Shown here: piece after piece, positions 37,441 to 46,758 of the stretch
Layout of the letters: each line of letters starts with the position of its first letter
Position numbering within the stretch: the first letter of the stretch is position 1
From: Anaerotignum propionicum
GTDB lineage: Bacteria; Bacillota; Clostridia; Lachnospirales; Anaerotignaceae
NCBI RefSeq assembly: GCF_024461735.1
Contig: NZ_JANGAD010000005.1
Coordinates: 124,001 to 188,000 of the forward strand
Direction of reading: 5' to 3'
Length of the DNA: 64,000 bases
The notes under the pieces: generated by a model
What the model saw: only the letters and a program-made list of their open reading frames with translations
Database searches by the model: none
What the model was told of the DNA's origin: nothing
Made by a program: the position numbers and the translations under genes

Positions 37441-39204
37441 ATGATAAAGTTATTAAAACGTTTCGATGTATCAGAATGGGTTCAGGTGTTGATCAGTTTA
37501 ATATTCATTGTAGCTCAGGTTTGGTTAGATTTAAAGCTTCCTGATTATATGTCCGAAATCACAAGATATTCGCAGATGCCCGGTGGTGAAATGTTAGATA
37601 TCTGGCTGGCTGGGGGCAAAATGATGCTTTGTGCCATGGGAAGCTTAATATCATCAATCATAGTAGGCTTTTTTGGAGCGAGAATAGCGGCATCTTTTTC
37701 CCGAAGAATAAGAAGCCTTCTGTTTGCAAAGGTTGATTCTTTTTCTATGGAAGAAATGAATCGTTTCTCAACAGATAGTTTGATAACAAGGTCAACAAAT
37801 GACATCACACAAGTACAGCAATTTATTACAATGGGATTGCAGTTGTTAATCAAAGCACCGATTATGGTTGTGTGGGCATTAGTAAAGATTTCGGGAAAAG
37901 GATTTGAATGGACAGTTGCAACCGGTGTGGCTGTTGGGGTTATGGCGGTGGTGATTGCCTTATTAATGCTGTTTGTAATGCCCAAGTTTCGTAAAATGCA
38001 GGTGCTTACAGATAATTTGAACCGAGTTACAAGAGAAAATCTCACAGGCCTGCGTGTGGTGAGGGCATACAATGCAGAAGGCTATCAGGAGAAGAAATTT
38101 GAGAGTGCAAACCAGGAGTTGACGTCTACCCAACTGTTCACAAATCGAGGTATGGCAGTTATGATGCCTATGATGACAGCGCTAATGAGTGGATTGTCAC
38201 TGGCAATTTATTGGATTGGTGCATATCTGATTAATGGGGCACAAGCAATGGATCGTTTAACGCTTTTTTCCAATATGGTTGTGTTTTCATCCTATGCAAT
38301 GCAAGTAATTATGTCATTTATGATGCTGGTAATGATATTTGTAATGCTTCCAAGGGCTTCCGTGTCTGGAAAGCGTATTAATGAAGTATTGGATACGCAG
38401 GCCACCATTTTGGATGGAGATAAATGTCAAGGCAAAGATGGCTTAGTAGGTCATGTGGAATTTAAAAATGTTAGCTTTAAATATCCGGGGGCTTCTGATT
38501 ATGTTCTGGAAGATGTCAGTTTTACTGCAAAGAAGGGTGAGACGGTTGCATTTATTGGATCCACAGGTAGCGGAAAAAGTACTTTGGTAAGTCTAATTCC
38601 AAGATTTTATGAGGTTACAAGTGGTGAAGTTATCATAGATGGAATAAATGTTAAGGAATATAAACAGGAAGAATTATATAACAAGATTGGATATGTTCCT
38701 CAAAAAGCAGTTATGTTCCGTGGCACCGTAAGTAGTAATGTAGGTTTTGGTGATAATGGAAAACACAAGCCGGATCAAAAAGAGATTGAGACCGCTATAA
38801 AAATTGCACAGGGAAGTGATTTTGTAGAAAAAATGGATCATCAATATGAAGCAGTGATTTCTCAAGGGGGATCCAATGTGTCAGGTGGACAAAAGCAACG
38901 ATTGGCCATTGCACGGGCTGTTTGCAGAAAACCAGAAATGTATGTTTTTGATGATAGCTTTTCTGCATTGGACTATAAGACTGACCGTATACTAAGGTCT
39001 GCGTTGAAAAAGGAAACGGCCGGTGTAACAAATCTGATTGTTGGACAACGGATTGGCACAATTATGGATGCCGATCAAATTATTGTTCTTGATGAAGGAA
39101 AGATTGTTGGCAAGGGAACACATAAAGAACTTTTAAATACCTGTGCCGTATATAAAGAGATCGCTATGTCTCAGCTAAGCGAGGAGGAGCTATTACATGA
39201 CTGA
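37441..39204 (+). CDS. ABC exporter half-transporter, degenerate-site subunit
   Basis: A 587-residue type I (now type IV fold) ABC exporter half: six membrane helices in residues 15-310, then a nucleotide-binding domain with Walker A GSTGSGKST, Q-loop, signature VSGGQKQRLAIARA and Walker B YVFDDSFSALD, where Asp replaces the catalytic Glu. The H-loop His is also changed (IVGQRIGT). These changes mark the non-catalytic partner of heterodimeric exporters such as TM287/288 and BmrCD. It overlaps the next gene by eight bases. It probably exports drugs or lipids under MarR control. Confidence 0.9.
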   Translation: MIKLLKRFDVSEWVQVLISLIFIVAQVWLDLKLPDYMSEITRYSQMPGGEMLDIWLAGGKMMLCAMGSLISSIIVGFFGARIAASFSRRIRSLLFAKVDSFSMEEMNRFSTDSLITRSTNDITQVQQFITMGLQLLIKAPIMVVWALVKISGKGFEWTVATGVAVGVMAVVIALLMLFVMPKFRKMQVLTDNLNRVTRENLTGLRVVRAYNAEGYQEKKFESANQELTSTQLFTNRGMAVMMPMMTALMSGLSLAIYWIGAYLINGAQAMDRLTLFSNMVVFSSYAMQVIMSFMMLVMIFVMLPRASVSGKRINEVLDTQATILDGDKCQGKDGLVGHVEFKNVSFKYPGASDYVLEDVSFTAKKGETVAFIGSTGSGKSTLVSLIPRFYEVTSGEVIIDGINVKEYKQEELYNKIGYVPQKAVMFRGTVSSNVGFGDNGKHKPDQKEIETAIKIAQGSDFVEKMDHQYEAVISQGGSNVSGGQKQRLAIARAVCRKPEMYVFDDSFSALDYKTDRILRSALKKETAGVTNLIVGQRIGTIMDADQIIVLDEGKIVGKGTHKELLNTCAVYKEIAMSQLSEEELLHD

Positions 39205-41047
39205 AAAGAGAGAAAAGCAAAATAAGCAAGCTGGTTCCATGGGAATGGGTTCTGTGGGAGTGCCGGGGGAAAAATCAAATAATTTTAAATCGACAATGGT
39301 TAGATTGTTACAATACTGTAAGAGATATTTGCCTTTTATAATATTTGCTTTGATAGCAGCAATAGCAGGAACAGTGCTGCAGATTGTGGGGCCTGACAAA
39401 TTAAAAGAACTGACAAATGAAATTATGAAGGGATTGCCCGCCGTTGTTGAAGGAACCCCGGTGATTGGTAGTATAGATTTGAATGGGATTTCTAAAATAG
39501 CCTGGACCTTAGCACTGTTTTATGGTATTTCCTTTTTACTTAGTTATTTACAAAGTTTGATAATGGCTACGGTGACCCAGGTGATTTCTAAAAAAATGCG
39601 GTCAGACATATCGCAAAAAGTGAATCGTCTTCCCTTGAAATATTTTGATTCTACTAGCATTGGTGATGTATTAAGCCGAGTGACCAACGACGTGGATGCT
39701 ATAGGACAGACTTTAAATCAAAGTGTTGGTACACTGATTACTTCTGCAACTATGTTGCTTGGTTCCTTGGTTATGATGTTTTACAATAGCTGGATTTTAG
39801 CACTGACTGCAGTGGGTGCAAGCTTTTTGGGGTTCACCTTTATGATGATAATTATGAAAGCTTCTCAGAAATACTTTAAAGAGCAGCAGACTGAGTTAGG
39901 CAATATTAATGGTCATATTGAAGAAGTCTATACAGGGCATAATGTTGTAAAAGTTTACAATGGAAGCAAAGAAGCCAAAGAAGAATTCGAAAGAAGTAAC
40001 AGTAAATTATATACGAGTGCTTGGAAATCTCAATTTTTATCTGGACTTATGATGCCCCTTATGAGCTTTGTAGGAAACTTCGGTTATGTGGCAGTATGTG
40101 TTGTTGGCGCAGCACTTGCTATGGAGGGAAAAATAACATTCGGTGTTATAGTAGCGTTTATGATGTATATTCGCTTATTTACCCAGCCACTTTCTCAGAT
40201 TGCCCAGGCAATGAACAATTTGCAAAGAACAGCCGCAGCCAGCGAGCGTGTATTTGAATTTTTAGATGAAGAAGAATTGGAAAATGAAGTAGAAAAACAA
40301 AATAATCTAAACAATGTCAAAGGAGAAGTGTTATTTAACAATGTGAAGTTTGGATATACATCTGATAAACCGATCATTCACAATTTCACGGCAAAAATTA
40401 GGGCTGGGCAGAAGGTAGCGATAGTGGGTCCAACTGGAGCTGGCAAAACAACAATCGTAAATCTGATTATGAGATTTTATGAATTGGATGGAGGCGAAAT
40501 AATGATTGATGGAGTACCAATTCATGAAGTCCCAAGAGAAAATGTCCATGGGCAGTTTAGTATGGTATTACAGGATACCTGGCTTTTTGAAGGAACGATA
40601 CGAGATAATATCATATATAGCAAACAGGATGTTACGGAAGAAGAAATCATCAAAGCTTGTAAAACTGTGGGACTACATCATTTTATTAAGACTTTACCAA
40701 ACGGATATGATACGATATTAAATGATAAAGCAAGCCTATCGGAAGGGCAAAAGCAATTAATCACGATTGCAAGGGCCATGATACAAAATGCTCCGTTGTT
40801 GATTCTGGATGAAGCCACAAGCTCAGTGGATACTCGTACGGAACGTTTGGTACAGTCTGCTATGGATCAGCTTACGGTTGGCAAAACCTCGTTTGTAATT
40901 GCCCATCGTTTATCAACTATAAAAAATGCGGACTTAATTTTGGTCATGAAAGATGGAAATATTATTGAGAGTGGAAATCATGAAGAATTGCTTGCAGAGA
41001 AAGGGTTCTATGCTGAGCTTTATAGCAGTCAGTTTGAGGTAGCGTAG
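39197..41047 (+). CDS. ABC exporter half-transporter, catalytic subunit
   Basis: A 616-residue partner of the preceding protein. Six membrane helices (residues about 35-330) and a nucleotide-binding domain with Walker A GPTGAGKTT, Walker B LLILDEATSSVD with the catalytic Glu, and H-loop VIAHRLST. Its signature is LSEGQKQLITIARA, changed from LSGGQ; this is the signature that faces the degenerate Walker B of the partner, as in known asymmetric exporters. An N-terminal cytoplasmic extension of about 30 residues is typical. A terminator follows at 41220. Confidence 0.9.
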   Translation: MTEKREKQNKQAGSMGMGSVGVPGEKSNNFKSTMVRLLQYCKRYLPFIIFALIAAIAGTVLQIVGPDKLKELTNEIMKGLPAVVEGTPVIGSIDLNGISKIAWTLALFYGISFLLSYLQSLIMATVTQVISKKMRSDISQKVNRLPLKYFDSTSIGDVLSRVTNDVDAIGQTLNQSVGTLITSATMLLGSLVMMFYNSWILALTAVGASFLGFTFMMIIMKASQKYFKEQQTELGNINGHIEEVYTGHNVVKVYNGSKEAKEEFERSNSKLYTSAWKSQFLSGLMMPLMSFVGNFGYVAVCVVGAALAMEGKITFGVIVAFMMYIRLFTQPLSQIAQAMNNLQRTAAASERVFEFLDEEELENEVEKQNNLNNVKGEVLFNNVKFGYTSDKPIIHNFTAKIRAGQKVAIVGPTGAGKTTIVNLIMRFYELDGGEIMIDGVPIHEVPRENVHGQFSMVLQDTWLFEGTIRDNIIYSKQDVTEEEIIKACKTVGLHHFIKTLPNGYDTILNDKASLSEGQKQLITIARAMIQNAPLLILDEATSSVDTRTERLVQSAMDQLTVGKTSFVIAHRLSTIKNADLILVMKDGNIIESGNHEELLAEKGFYAELYSSQFEVA

Positions 41048-41438
41048 GGAAAATCATGTATTATCAGAGAGTATGTAGGGCATTTCAAATGATACAGTAT
41101 TAGAAGAGATTGAAGAAATTTCAGCGAAGCAAGAAGATGACTTAAAATAGTTATAGAGTAGTATGTATATGGTAAATTTTGCAACAAAATAATCAGCTCA
41201 TTTTAGCTTCTGTTAAAAAATGCAACCAGTCATGGTTGCATTTTGCTTTGTTGTAATATAAAAATAGTAGAGGTAATGATATGACATTACGCCTTATTTT
41301 CAGATGTAGAGATTATCCCTTGTGATGCTAAAGAAATACAAACTCTAATCATGTTTCATAACCAAATAATTAAGCTACTAGTGAAATGAGTTTAATGAGT
41401 GTTTATGTAAATCTGTCATTGTCTTTTCTATATGCTTA
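41048..41438 (+). other. Spacer with a terminator at 41220-41244
   Basis: A short startless frame (ISNDTVLEEIEEISAKQEDDLK, split here as ISNDTVLEEIEE and ISAKQEDDLK) ends near 41150 and may be a remnant. The rest has no gene apart from the terminator listed separately. Confidence 0.3.
41220..41244 (+). terminator. Intrinsic terminator of the ABC exporter operon
   Basis: ATGCAACCA (41220-41228) pairs with TGGTTGCAT (41233-41241) over a GTCA loop, followed by TTT. It is nearly the same hairpin as the one at 17001-17022. Confidence 0.65.
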
Positions 41439-41496
41439 TTGACAAAGGATATAAATAGGTAATATAATACCTATATGGATAATATATTACCTATAT
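41439..41496 (+). promoter_or_regulatory. Promoter with tandem MarR-type palindromes
   Basis: TTGACA (41439-41444), 18-bp spacer, TATAAT (41463-41468). The palindrome ATAGGTA-N6-TACCTAT (41455-41474) covers the -10. A second, imperfect copy (ATATGGATAAT with ATTACCTATAT, 41473-41496) follows directly, up to the ribosome site. Confidence 0.7.
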
Positions 41497-41509
41497 TGGA
41501 GGGGTGTCA

Positions 41510-41968
41510 ATGTATGATTTTGATAAAATGGATAAAAGATTGATTGTATTTGGCTATCTGTTTCGTGTAGCTAATCGCCTTCAAAGCAAAATGGATTCTC
41601 AGATGAAAGACCTAACTGCCAAGCAATGGTTTGTAATTTTGGTATTGGGATTATTTGAACAGCCGCCCACACTAAAGCAACTTGCAGCAGCTTGCGATAC
41701 TTCTCACCAAAACACAAAGCAACTTGTTATGAAGCTGGTCGAAAAAGGCTTTGTGACAGTCCATAACGACGAGAAAGATGGCAGGGCGATGCGTATAAAA
41801 GTAAGCGAACAATGGGAGCAGTGGGACAAAGATAACGAACAAATTGCAACTCAGTTTATTGACAGCATGTTCTCTGGTATGAGCATGGATGAAGTTAATA
41901 ATTTAAGCAGCTGGCTAATTAAGATATTTGATAATTTAGATAGTATAGCGGAGGTATCTGATGTCTAA
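41510..41968 (+). CDS. MarR-family regulator
   Basis: A 152-residue MarR protein: dimerisation helix at the N terminus, HTH (TLKQLAAACDTSHQNTKQLVMKLVEKG) and wing (NDEKDGRAMRIKVS). ATG 41510 follows GGAGGGG at a normal distance; the in-frame GTG 41504 overlaps that site. It overlaps the flavodoxin gene by eight bases and has two palindromes in its promoter, so self-repression of the pair is likely. Confidence 0.85.
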   Translation: MYDFDKMDKRLIVFGYLFRVANRLQSKMDSQMKDLTAKQWFVILVLGLFEQPPTLKQLAAACDTSHQNTKQLVMKLVEKGFVTVHNDEKDGRAMRIKVSEQWEQWDKDNEQIATQFIDSMFSGMSMDEVNNLSSWLIKIFDNLDSIAEVSDV

Positions 41969-42491
41969 AAAAATTTTGGTAGTATACACATCGAAATACG
42001 GCTCAACGCAAAAGTATGCGGAATGGATTGCTTCAGAACTAAGTGCAGATTTATTTGCCGCCAAAACGGTTGAGCCGAAAGCGCTAAGTCAATATGACAT
42101 TGTTATATATGGAGGTGGTTTGTATGCAGGTGGTATCGCAGGTGTAAAACTGATTACCTCAAATTTATGCAAGAATATTATTGTATTTACTGTTGGATTA
42201 GCCGATCCCAATGCGACAGACTACAGCACAATCTTAAATAAAAACTTTACGCCAGAGCTTTTGGTGAAAACAAAATTTTTCCACCTGCGTGGTGGAATTG
42301 ACTACAAAAAGCTTGGGCCAATCCATAAATCTATGATGGCTATGATGAAAGGCATGATTCAAAAAAAGCCAGAATCTGTGCGAGAACCCGATGACAAAGA
42401 ATTTCTTAACACTTATAATGCAAAAGTAAATTTTGAGGATAGGGGAACGATACAACCTATAATCTCCTATGTGAAGGACTTATATTTCTAG
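41961..42491 (+). CDS. Flavodoxin-domain protein
   Basis: A 176-residue flavodoxin-like protein. The FMN phosphate loop is VVYTSKYGSTQKYAEWIA, and YGGGLYAGG matches the second flavin loop. It resembles the flavodoxin-domain family that includes protoporphyrinogen oxidase HemG, though shorter in loops. It probably transfers electrons or reduces a small molecule in the cytosol under control of the coupled MarR regulator. The partner is unknown. Confidence 0.8.
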   Translation: MSKKILVVYTSKYGSTQKYAEWIASELSADLFAAKTVEPKALSQYDIVIYGGGLYAGGIAGVKLITSNLCKNIIVFTVGLADPNATDYSTILNKNFTPELLVKTKFFHLRGGIDYKKLGPIHKSMMAMMKGMIQKKPESVREPDDKEFLNTYNAKVNFEDRGTIQPIISYVKDLYF

Positions 42492-42528
42492 AAAGCAACA
42501 TTCCTATCTACTATTTTTCTGTATCATA

Positions 42529-42805
42529 AGAATACTGGCAGGTGCTGAAGCACCTGCCAGCCAGACTGAAGACAAACCTTGGGCGTTGCCCAAACCAACT
42601 TGCTTTTTGGAAAAAGCAAGACCAAAAACTTTTATTAAAACTGCATATTCATGCGGTTATAGATGAGTCAATGATGCAATGGCAAAGAAGTGCCATCTGT
42701 CCGCAGGACAGCTTTGCAAAGTAAAGTGCTGATAGGAAACCCTTGTGGGTGTTTGAGGGCAAAGCCCTCGAGATTTTGACTTTGTCTACAACCTGCCAGT
42801 ATTCT
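42529..42805. mobile_element. 277-bp MITE-like element made of serial hairpins
   Basis: Perfect 15-bp terminal inverted repeats: AGAATACTGGCAGGT (42529-42543) and ACCTGCCAGTATTCT (42791-42805), flanked on both sides by ATA, which may be a 3-bp target duplication. Inside is a row of short perfect hairpins: CTGGCAGGTGCT/AGCACCTGCCAG (42535-42560), TTGGGC/GCCCAA (42579-42593), CTTGCTTTTT/AAAAAGCAAG (42599-42620), ATGGCA/TGCCAT (42679-42696), TGTCC/GGACA (42698-42710), ACCC/GGGT (42739-42750), GAGGGC/GCCCTC (42755-42769). No believable protein is encoded. The right end overlaps the arsC stop codon. Confidence 0.65.
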
Positions 42806-43205
42806 ATAACAATTTGTTTTGGATACGTTCCTTAAGGTCTAAAATTTTATCTTTGATAAGAGATATGGTTTCCAAAAACATGTTGTCATCCATGCCGCTG
42901 GGGTCATTAAGACCCCAATCCTCACGGTGCTTGCAGGGCAAGAAAGGACACTCTACGTTGCAACCCATGGTAACAACAATATCTACGGGTGGTATATCGG
43001 CCAGAAGTTTGGAATACTGAGTTTTTTCCATATCAATCCCATAAAGTTCTTTTACCAGACGCACAGCATCTTGGTTGATTAGTGGTTTTGTTTCTGTTCC
43101 TGCTGAATAGCACTCAAATACGTCTCCTGCAAAATGCCTACAAAGAGCTTCTGCAATTTGAGAACGACAGGAATTGTGCACACAAACAAAGGCAATCTTA
43201 TTCAT
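42804..43205 (-). CDS. arsC: Arsenate reductase, low-molecular-weight phosphatase type
   Basis: A 133-residue thioredoxin-coupled ArsC. The phosphatase loop is C8-VHNSC-R14, with C82 (MGCNVECPFLPC) and C86/C91 for the disulfide relay, as in the S. aureus pI258 enzyme. It reduces arsenate to arsenite, which ACR3 exports. It overlaps arsA by eight bases and is the last gene of the ars operon. Its stop codon lies in the terminal repeat of the adjacent MITE-like element, so the last residues may have been altered by that insertion. Confidence 0.9.
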   Translation of the reverse strand: MNKIAFVCVHNSCRSQIAEALCRHFAGDVFECYSAGTETKPLINQDAVRLVKELYGIDMEKTQYSKLLADIPPVDIVVTMGCNVECPFLPCKHREDWGLNDPSGMDDNMFLETISLIKDKILDLKERIQNKLL

Positions 43206-44955
43206 GCTCCTTACCCCCTAAAAGTGATAGTAAATGACTGCCTTTAACATCTTCTGGGCTCCACTTAATAACGGCTAAATTGCCTTGAGATAGTTCCATT
43301 ACCTTGTTAATCCATTCGATTTCATGGCTTGCTTTGGCTCTTAAAAGCTGATTTGTGGTTTCGGTGGCATACAGTGATGCATTGATAACCCACCATTTTG
43401 TTGAGATTTCGGCACGCTTCAAATCTTCTTCTAGCCGCATGGCTTCAAAAACAGGCGTGGTTTCAGCCAAGGTTACAATAATAACTGCTGTTTCATGAGT
43501 GTTGCGGAGTCTGGGAAGAAGTTTTTTAACAGCCTCTGGGACGTTACCCTGTGTGCGTTTCACTTCGTGATGATAGCTCTGTGTGGAATCCAGCAGAAGC
43601 AATGTGTGGCCTGTGGGTGCGGTATCAATCACGACAACCTCATTTTCCGCTCGCTCCACAATTTCCGCAAAAGCACGAAATACAGCGATTTCCTGTGTAC
43701 AAGGGGAACGCAAATCCTCCTCCACATAGGCAATATCTTCTTCTGACATAGACTCTCGTGCTTTATTTAACACTTCTTCTTGATAACGTCGGAGTTCTTC
43801 CTTTTCATCAATATTGCTCATGGTAATACCATCGGTTTCGTCTAAGACAAATTTCAGATGGGCGGCAGGGTCTGTGGTTGTCAGATGTACCTTTTTCCCC
43901 CTTGCAGATAGGCCAAGAGCGATGGCAGCGGCAATGGTGGTTTTACCAACACCGCCCTTGCCCATGGTGAAAATCACCTTTTTACCACTTGTATACAAAT
44001 CGTCAATGACCTTGTCGAGGGCCGGTATATTGGTGGCATTTAGTGAATGGTCGCTCATGGCAAGGATGTTTTTTTGGAGCAGATTACGAACATTTTCCAT
44101 ACCGGTGATGTTGTAGGCACGCAGTGGAACAAAGTATGCAGTAATATTTTTTAATCCCACAGGCATATGGCTAATTGCTGCTTGTTGCTTATTATATAGG
44201 CTTTCGGATATGACATCATCAAAAGAAGATAGCATTCCATTCACAATCAAAAGCTGATTGTGTACACCCAAATCGGCAAGCTCATTGGAAGCACGTTCCG
44301 CTTCTTGTAGGGGAGAGCTTTCAGTGCGAGAAACTAGTAGGAGAGTAGTCAATTTGCTGTCCGCTAAAGTATCTACCGCTTCTTTGTACATCTCTTTACG
44401 TTCTTCTAATCCTGATAGCTGACCAAGACAAGAAGCACCATGTGTGCTCTCATTGATAAATTTGCTCCATGCACTGGGCAGTTGCAGCATTCGCAGGGTA
44501 TGGCCTGTGGGGGCAGTATCAAAAATAATGTGGTCGTATTCTTTTGCCGCACTTTCGTCTGTAATGAAGTTTGTAAACTCATTAAAAGCGGCAATTTCCA
44601 CCGTACAAGAACCGGATAGCTGCTCCTCTATGTTGATAATTACAGATTCTGGTAATTTCCCGCGATAGGGTGCAACAACACTTTCCCTGTATTGTGCCGC
44701 CGCCTGTATCGGGTCTAGGTTGGCAACCACTAGCCTGGGAACTTCCCCAATGGGTACGCCTTTGCCATCAAGCTGGGTGCTGAATACATCCTGCAAATTG
44801 GATGCGGGGTCCGTGCTGACAAGCAGTACTTTTAGCCCATTATCTGCAAGCGCTACAGCGGTGGCACAAGCGATAGACGTTTTTCCAACACCGCCTTTAC
44901 CTGTAAAGAAGAGATATTTTGTAAGGTTTAGGTTTTGCAGTTCAAAAGGTTTCAT
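43198..44955 (-). CDS. arsA: Arsenite-stimulated ATPase ArsA (two-domain)
   Basis: A 585-residue tandem ATPase. Each half begins with a deviant Walker A, GKGGVGKTS near residue 18 and GKGGVGKTT near 335, and has the DTAPTGHTLR/L signal-transduction motif. Metalloid-binding cysteines appear conserved in SCTVEIAAF, GASCLGQL and PCTQEIAVF. It binds arsenite delivered by ArsD and drives the membrane exporter. Length and order of domains are normal for the two-domain class. It overlaps arsD by four bases and arsC by eight. Confidence 0.95.
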   Translation of the reverse strand: MKPFELQNLNLTKYLFFTGKGGVGKTSIACATAVALADNGLKVLLVSTDPASNLQDVFSTQLDGKGVPIGEVPRLVVANLDPIQAAAQYRESVVAPYRGKLPESVIINIEEQLSGSCTVEIAAFNEFTNFITDESAAKEYDHIIFDTAPTGHTLRMLQLPSAWSKFINESTHGASCLGQLSGLEERKEMYKEAVDTLADSKLTTLLLVSRTESSPLQEAERASNELADLGVHNQLLIVNGMLSSFDDVISESLYNKQQAAISHMPVGLKNITAYFVPLRAYNITGMENVRNLLQKNILAMSDHSLNATNIPALDKVIDDLYTSGKKVIFTMGKGGVGKTTIAAAIALGLSARGKKVHLTTTDPAAHLKFVLDETDGITMSNIDEKEELRRYQEEVLNKARESMSEEDIAYVEEDLRSPCTQEIAVFRAFAEIVERAENEVVVIDTAPTGHTLLLLDSTQSYHHEVKRTQGNVPEAVKKLLPRLRNTHETAVIIVTLAETTPVFEAMRLEEDLKRAEISTKWWVINASLYATETTNQLLRAKASHEIEWINKVMELSQGNLAVIKWSPEDVKGSHLLSLLGGKEHE

Positions 44956-45329
44956 TCACAGCAACCTCCCGAACAGCAGCATCCACCATCTTTCTTTTTG
45001 GTTTCAGGAGCATCAAGATATGAGGATGGGATTTCAAGCCATGCGATAATTTCCTCATTGGTAGGATATGCTTTAGTTTTAACAATTTTACCGTCAATGA
45101 CCGTAGCAGGTAAAGACTCCACGCCATCGCCCATTATCAGTTTATTCATAGCTGTATTGTTTATAAACGCCTGTGGGGCACTGTTTAGGTTAAAACGTGA
45201 GGCGGTAATGCCGTTCTTTTGCAGATTATGGAATACGGTTGAGATGCGGAGCAGTTCGGGATCCACACCAACACCGCAGATACCCGTTTCACAGCACATG
45301 GCAGGTTCGTAAATAGACATTGTTTTCAT
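44952..45329 (-). CDS. arsD: Arsenic metallochaperone ArsD
   Basis: A 125-residue chaperone that hands arsenite to ArsA. ATG 45329, preceded by AAGGAG, puts the cysteines at C12, C13 and C18 (MCCETGICG), the numbering known from the enterobacterial protein. The fold is thioredoxin-like, and the C terminus carries a Cys-rich tail (GGCCCSGGCC), another metalloid site found in many ArsD proteins. Confidence 0.92.
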   Translation of the reverse strand: MKTMSIYEPAMCCETGICGVGVDPELLRISTVFHNLQKNGITASRFNLNSAPQAFINNTAMNKLIMGDGVESLPATVIDGKIVKTKAYPTNEEIIAWLEIPSSYLDAPETKKKDGGCCCSGGCCE

Positions 45330-45381
45330 AGAAATCACTCCTTAAATTAGATTATTATGGACAAACCAATGGTAGGTCACT

Positions 45382-46431
45382 TCATGAAGGAAACCAGTGC
45401 TTTGTTTTATTTGCAATTTTAACAAGTATCAGCATCACTGGAACTTCGGTAAGCACCCCCACAATGGTAGCCAATGCAACAGGCGATTGGGCACCAAACA
45501 GGGCAATGGCAACTGCAACGGCAAGCTCAAAGAAGTTTGATGCACCAATCATTCCCGCAGGAGCGGCGATGTTGTGGGGCAGTTTGAGCACCTTGCTCAC
45601 CAAGTAGGCGATAAAAAAAATCAGGAATGTCTGAATGGTCAGGGGTACAGCAATCAATATGATGTGTAGCGGATTTTCCAAAATCACATTTCCCTGAAAT
45701 GAGAAAATTATAATCAGCGTCAAAAGCAGACTTGTGACTGTAATACTGTTCCATTTTGGTAAGAAAACGTTGTTAAAGTATTCTGCACTTTTGCGTTTGA
45801 TAAGCTGTGTTCTGGTAATGATGCCAGCCGAAAGAGGTATAACAACGAATAGTACAACGGACATTAAAAGTGTATCCCATGGAATAGAAATGCCGCTTAC
45901 GCCAAGTAAGAGCCCCACAATAGGTGTAAAGGCAACGAGGATAATCAAATCGTTGGTTGCAACCTGTACTACGGTATAAGCGGGGTCACCTTTTGTTAGA
46001 TGGCTCCATACAAACACCATTGCTGTGCAAGGTGCGGCACCAAGCAGTATGGCTCCAGCCAAATAGTCTTTTGCCAAATCCGTAGGAATGAGTGCTTTGA
46101 AAATCACGAAGAAAAAAAGACTTGCAATCCCAAACATGGAAAAGGGTTTAATCAGCCAATTTGTAACCCAAGTTACAAAAAGACCTTTTGGATTTTTACC
46201 AACGTTGTGAATGCTCTTAAAATCCACCTTTAACATCATGGGGAAAATCATAAGCCATATTAGAATGGCAATTGGGATAGACACCTGTGCATACTCAAAC
46301 AGACCTAAAAAAGAGGGGATAGAGGGTAAATACTTGCCAATCAGAATACCTGTTGCCATGCAAAGCAGTACCCATACCGTTAAATACTTTTCAAAAAAGC
46401 CGATACCTTGAACTTGGTTATCCTTTTCCAC
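45382..46431 (-). CDS. acr3: Arsenite efflux permease of the ACR3 family
   Basis: A 349-residue ten-helix membrane protein of the bile acid/arsenite/riboflavin superfamily. Conserved signatures: the Cys in AAPCTAMVFVWSHLTKGD in helix four and the Glu in SNFFELAVAVAIALFG in helix nine, both needed for transport in ACR3. GTG 46431 after AAGGAAGGGG is chosen because the longer frame would run 56 bases into arsR. It pumps arsenite out, alone or with ArsA. It overlaps arsR by 14 bases. Confidence 0.9.
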   Translation of the reverse strand: MEKDNQVQGIGFFEKYLTVWVLLCMATGILIGKYLPSIPSFLGLFEYAQVSIPIAILIWLMIFPMMLKVDFKSIHNVGKNPKGLFVTWVTNWLIKPFSMFGIASLFFFVIFKALIPTDLAKDYLAGAILLGAAPCTAMVFVWSHLTKGDPAYTVVQVATNDLIILVAFTPIVGLLLGVSGISIPWDTLLMSVVLFVVIPLSAGIITRTQLIKRKSAEYFNNVFLPKWNSITVTSLLLTLIIIFSFQGNVILENPLHIILIAVPLTIQTFLIFFIAYLVSKVLKLPHNIAAPAGMIGASNFFELAVAVAIALFGAQSPVALATIVGVLTEVPVMLILVKIANKTKHWFPS

Positions 46432-46744
46432 AGTTGCACGCCCCTTCCTTGCAAATACAATCCTCTTTATCAATGGTTATGGCACATAAGAAGTTTTTAA
46501 AGTCCTGAACCTTTGCACTATTTAGTGAATAATACATCCATTTGCCTTCTTTACGTCCCTTTACTAAACCGCAATCACACAGTATTTTCATGTGGTGGGA
46601 AAGGGTTGGCTGTGTTATTTGAAACTTTTCTAGAATTTTGCAGGCACAAAGTTCACCACAAGACAGCATATCCACAATCATAAGACGGTTCGTGTCTGCA
46701 AGGGCTTTGAACAACCCAACATTCTCGGTATATTTATTAATCAA
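46418..46744 (-). CDS. arsR: ArsR-family arsenical repressor
   Basis: A 108-residue ArsR/SmtB repressor. ELCACKILEKFQITQPTLSHHMKIL carries the metalloid-binding ELCxC motif in the recognition helix and the DNA-contact serine and histidines. A Cys-rich tail (CICKEGACNCGKG) may add a second site. TTG 46744 is chosen because GAGGTG stands six bases before it; a GTG at 46753 lies within that site. It represses the operon until arsenite binds. Confidence 0.9.
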   Translation of the reverse strand: MINKYTENVGLFKALADTNRLMIVDMLSCGELCACKILEKFQITQPTLSHHMKILCDCGLVKGRKEGKWMYYSLNSAKVQDFKNFLCAITIDKEDCICKEGACNCGKG

Positions 46745-46758
46745 GTCAATCACCTCAC

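Noticed and set aside
42542..42724. 60-codon frame inside the hairpin element.
   Set aside because: No ribosome site; the sequence is explained by the row of hairpins.
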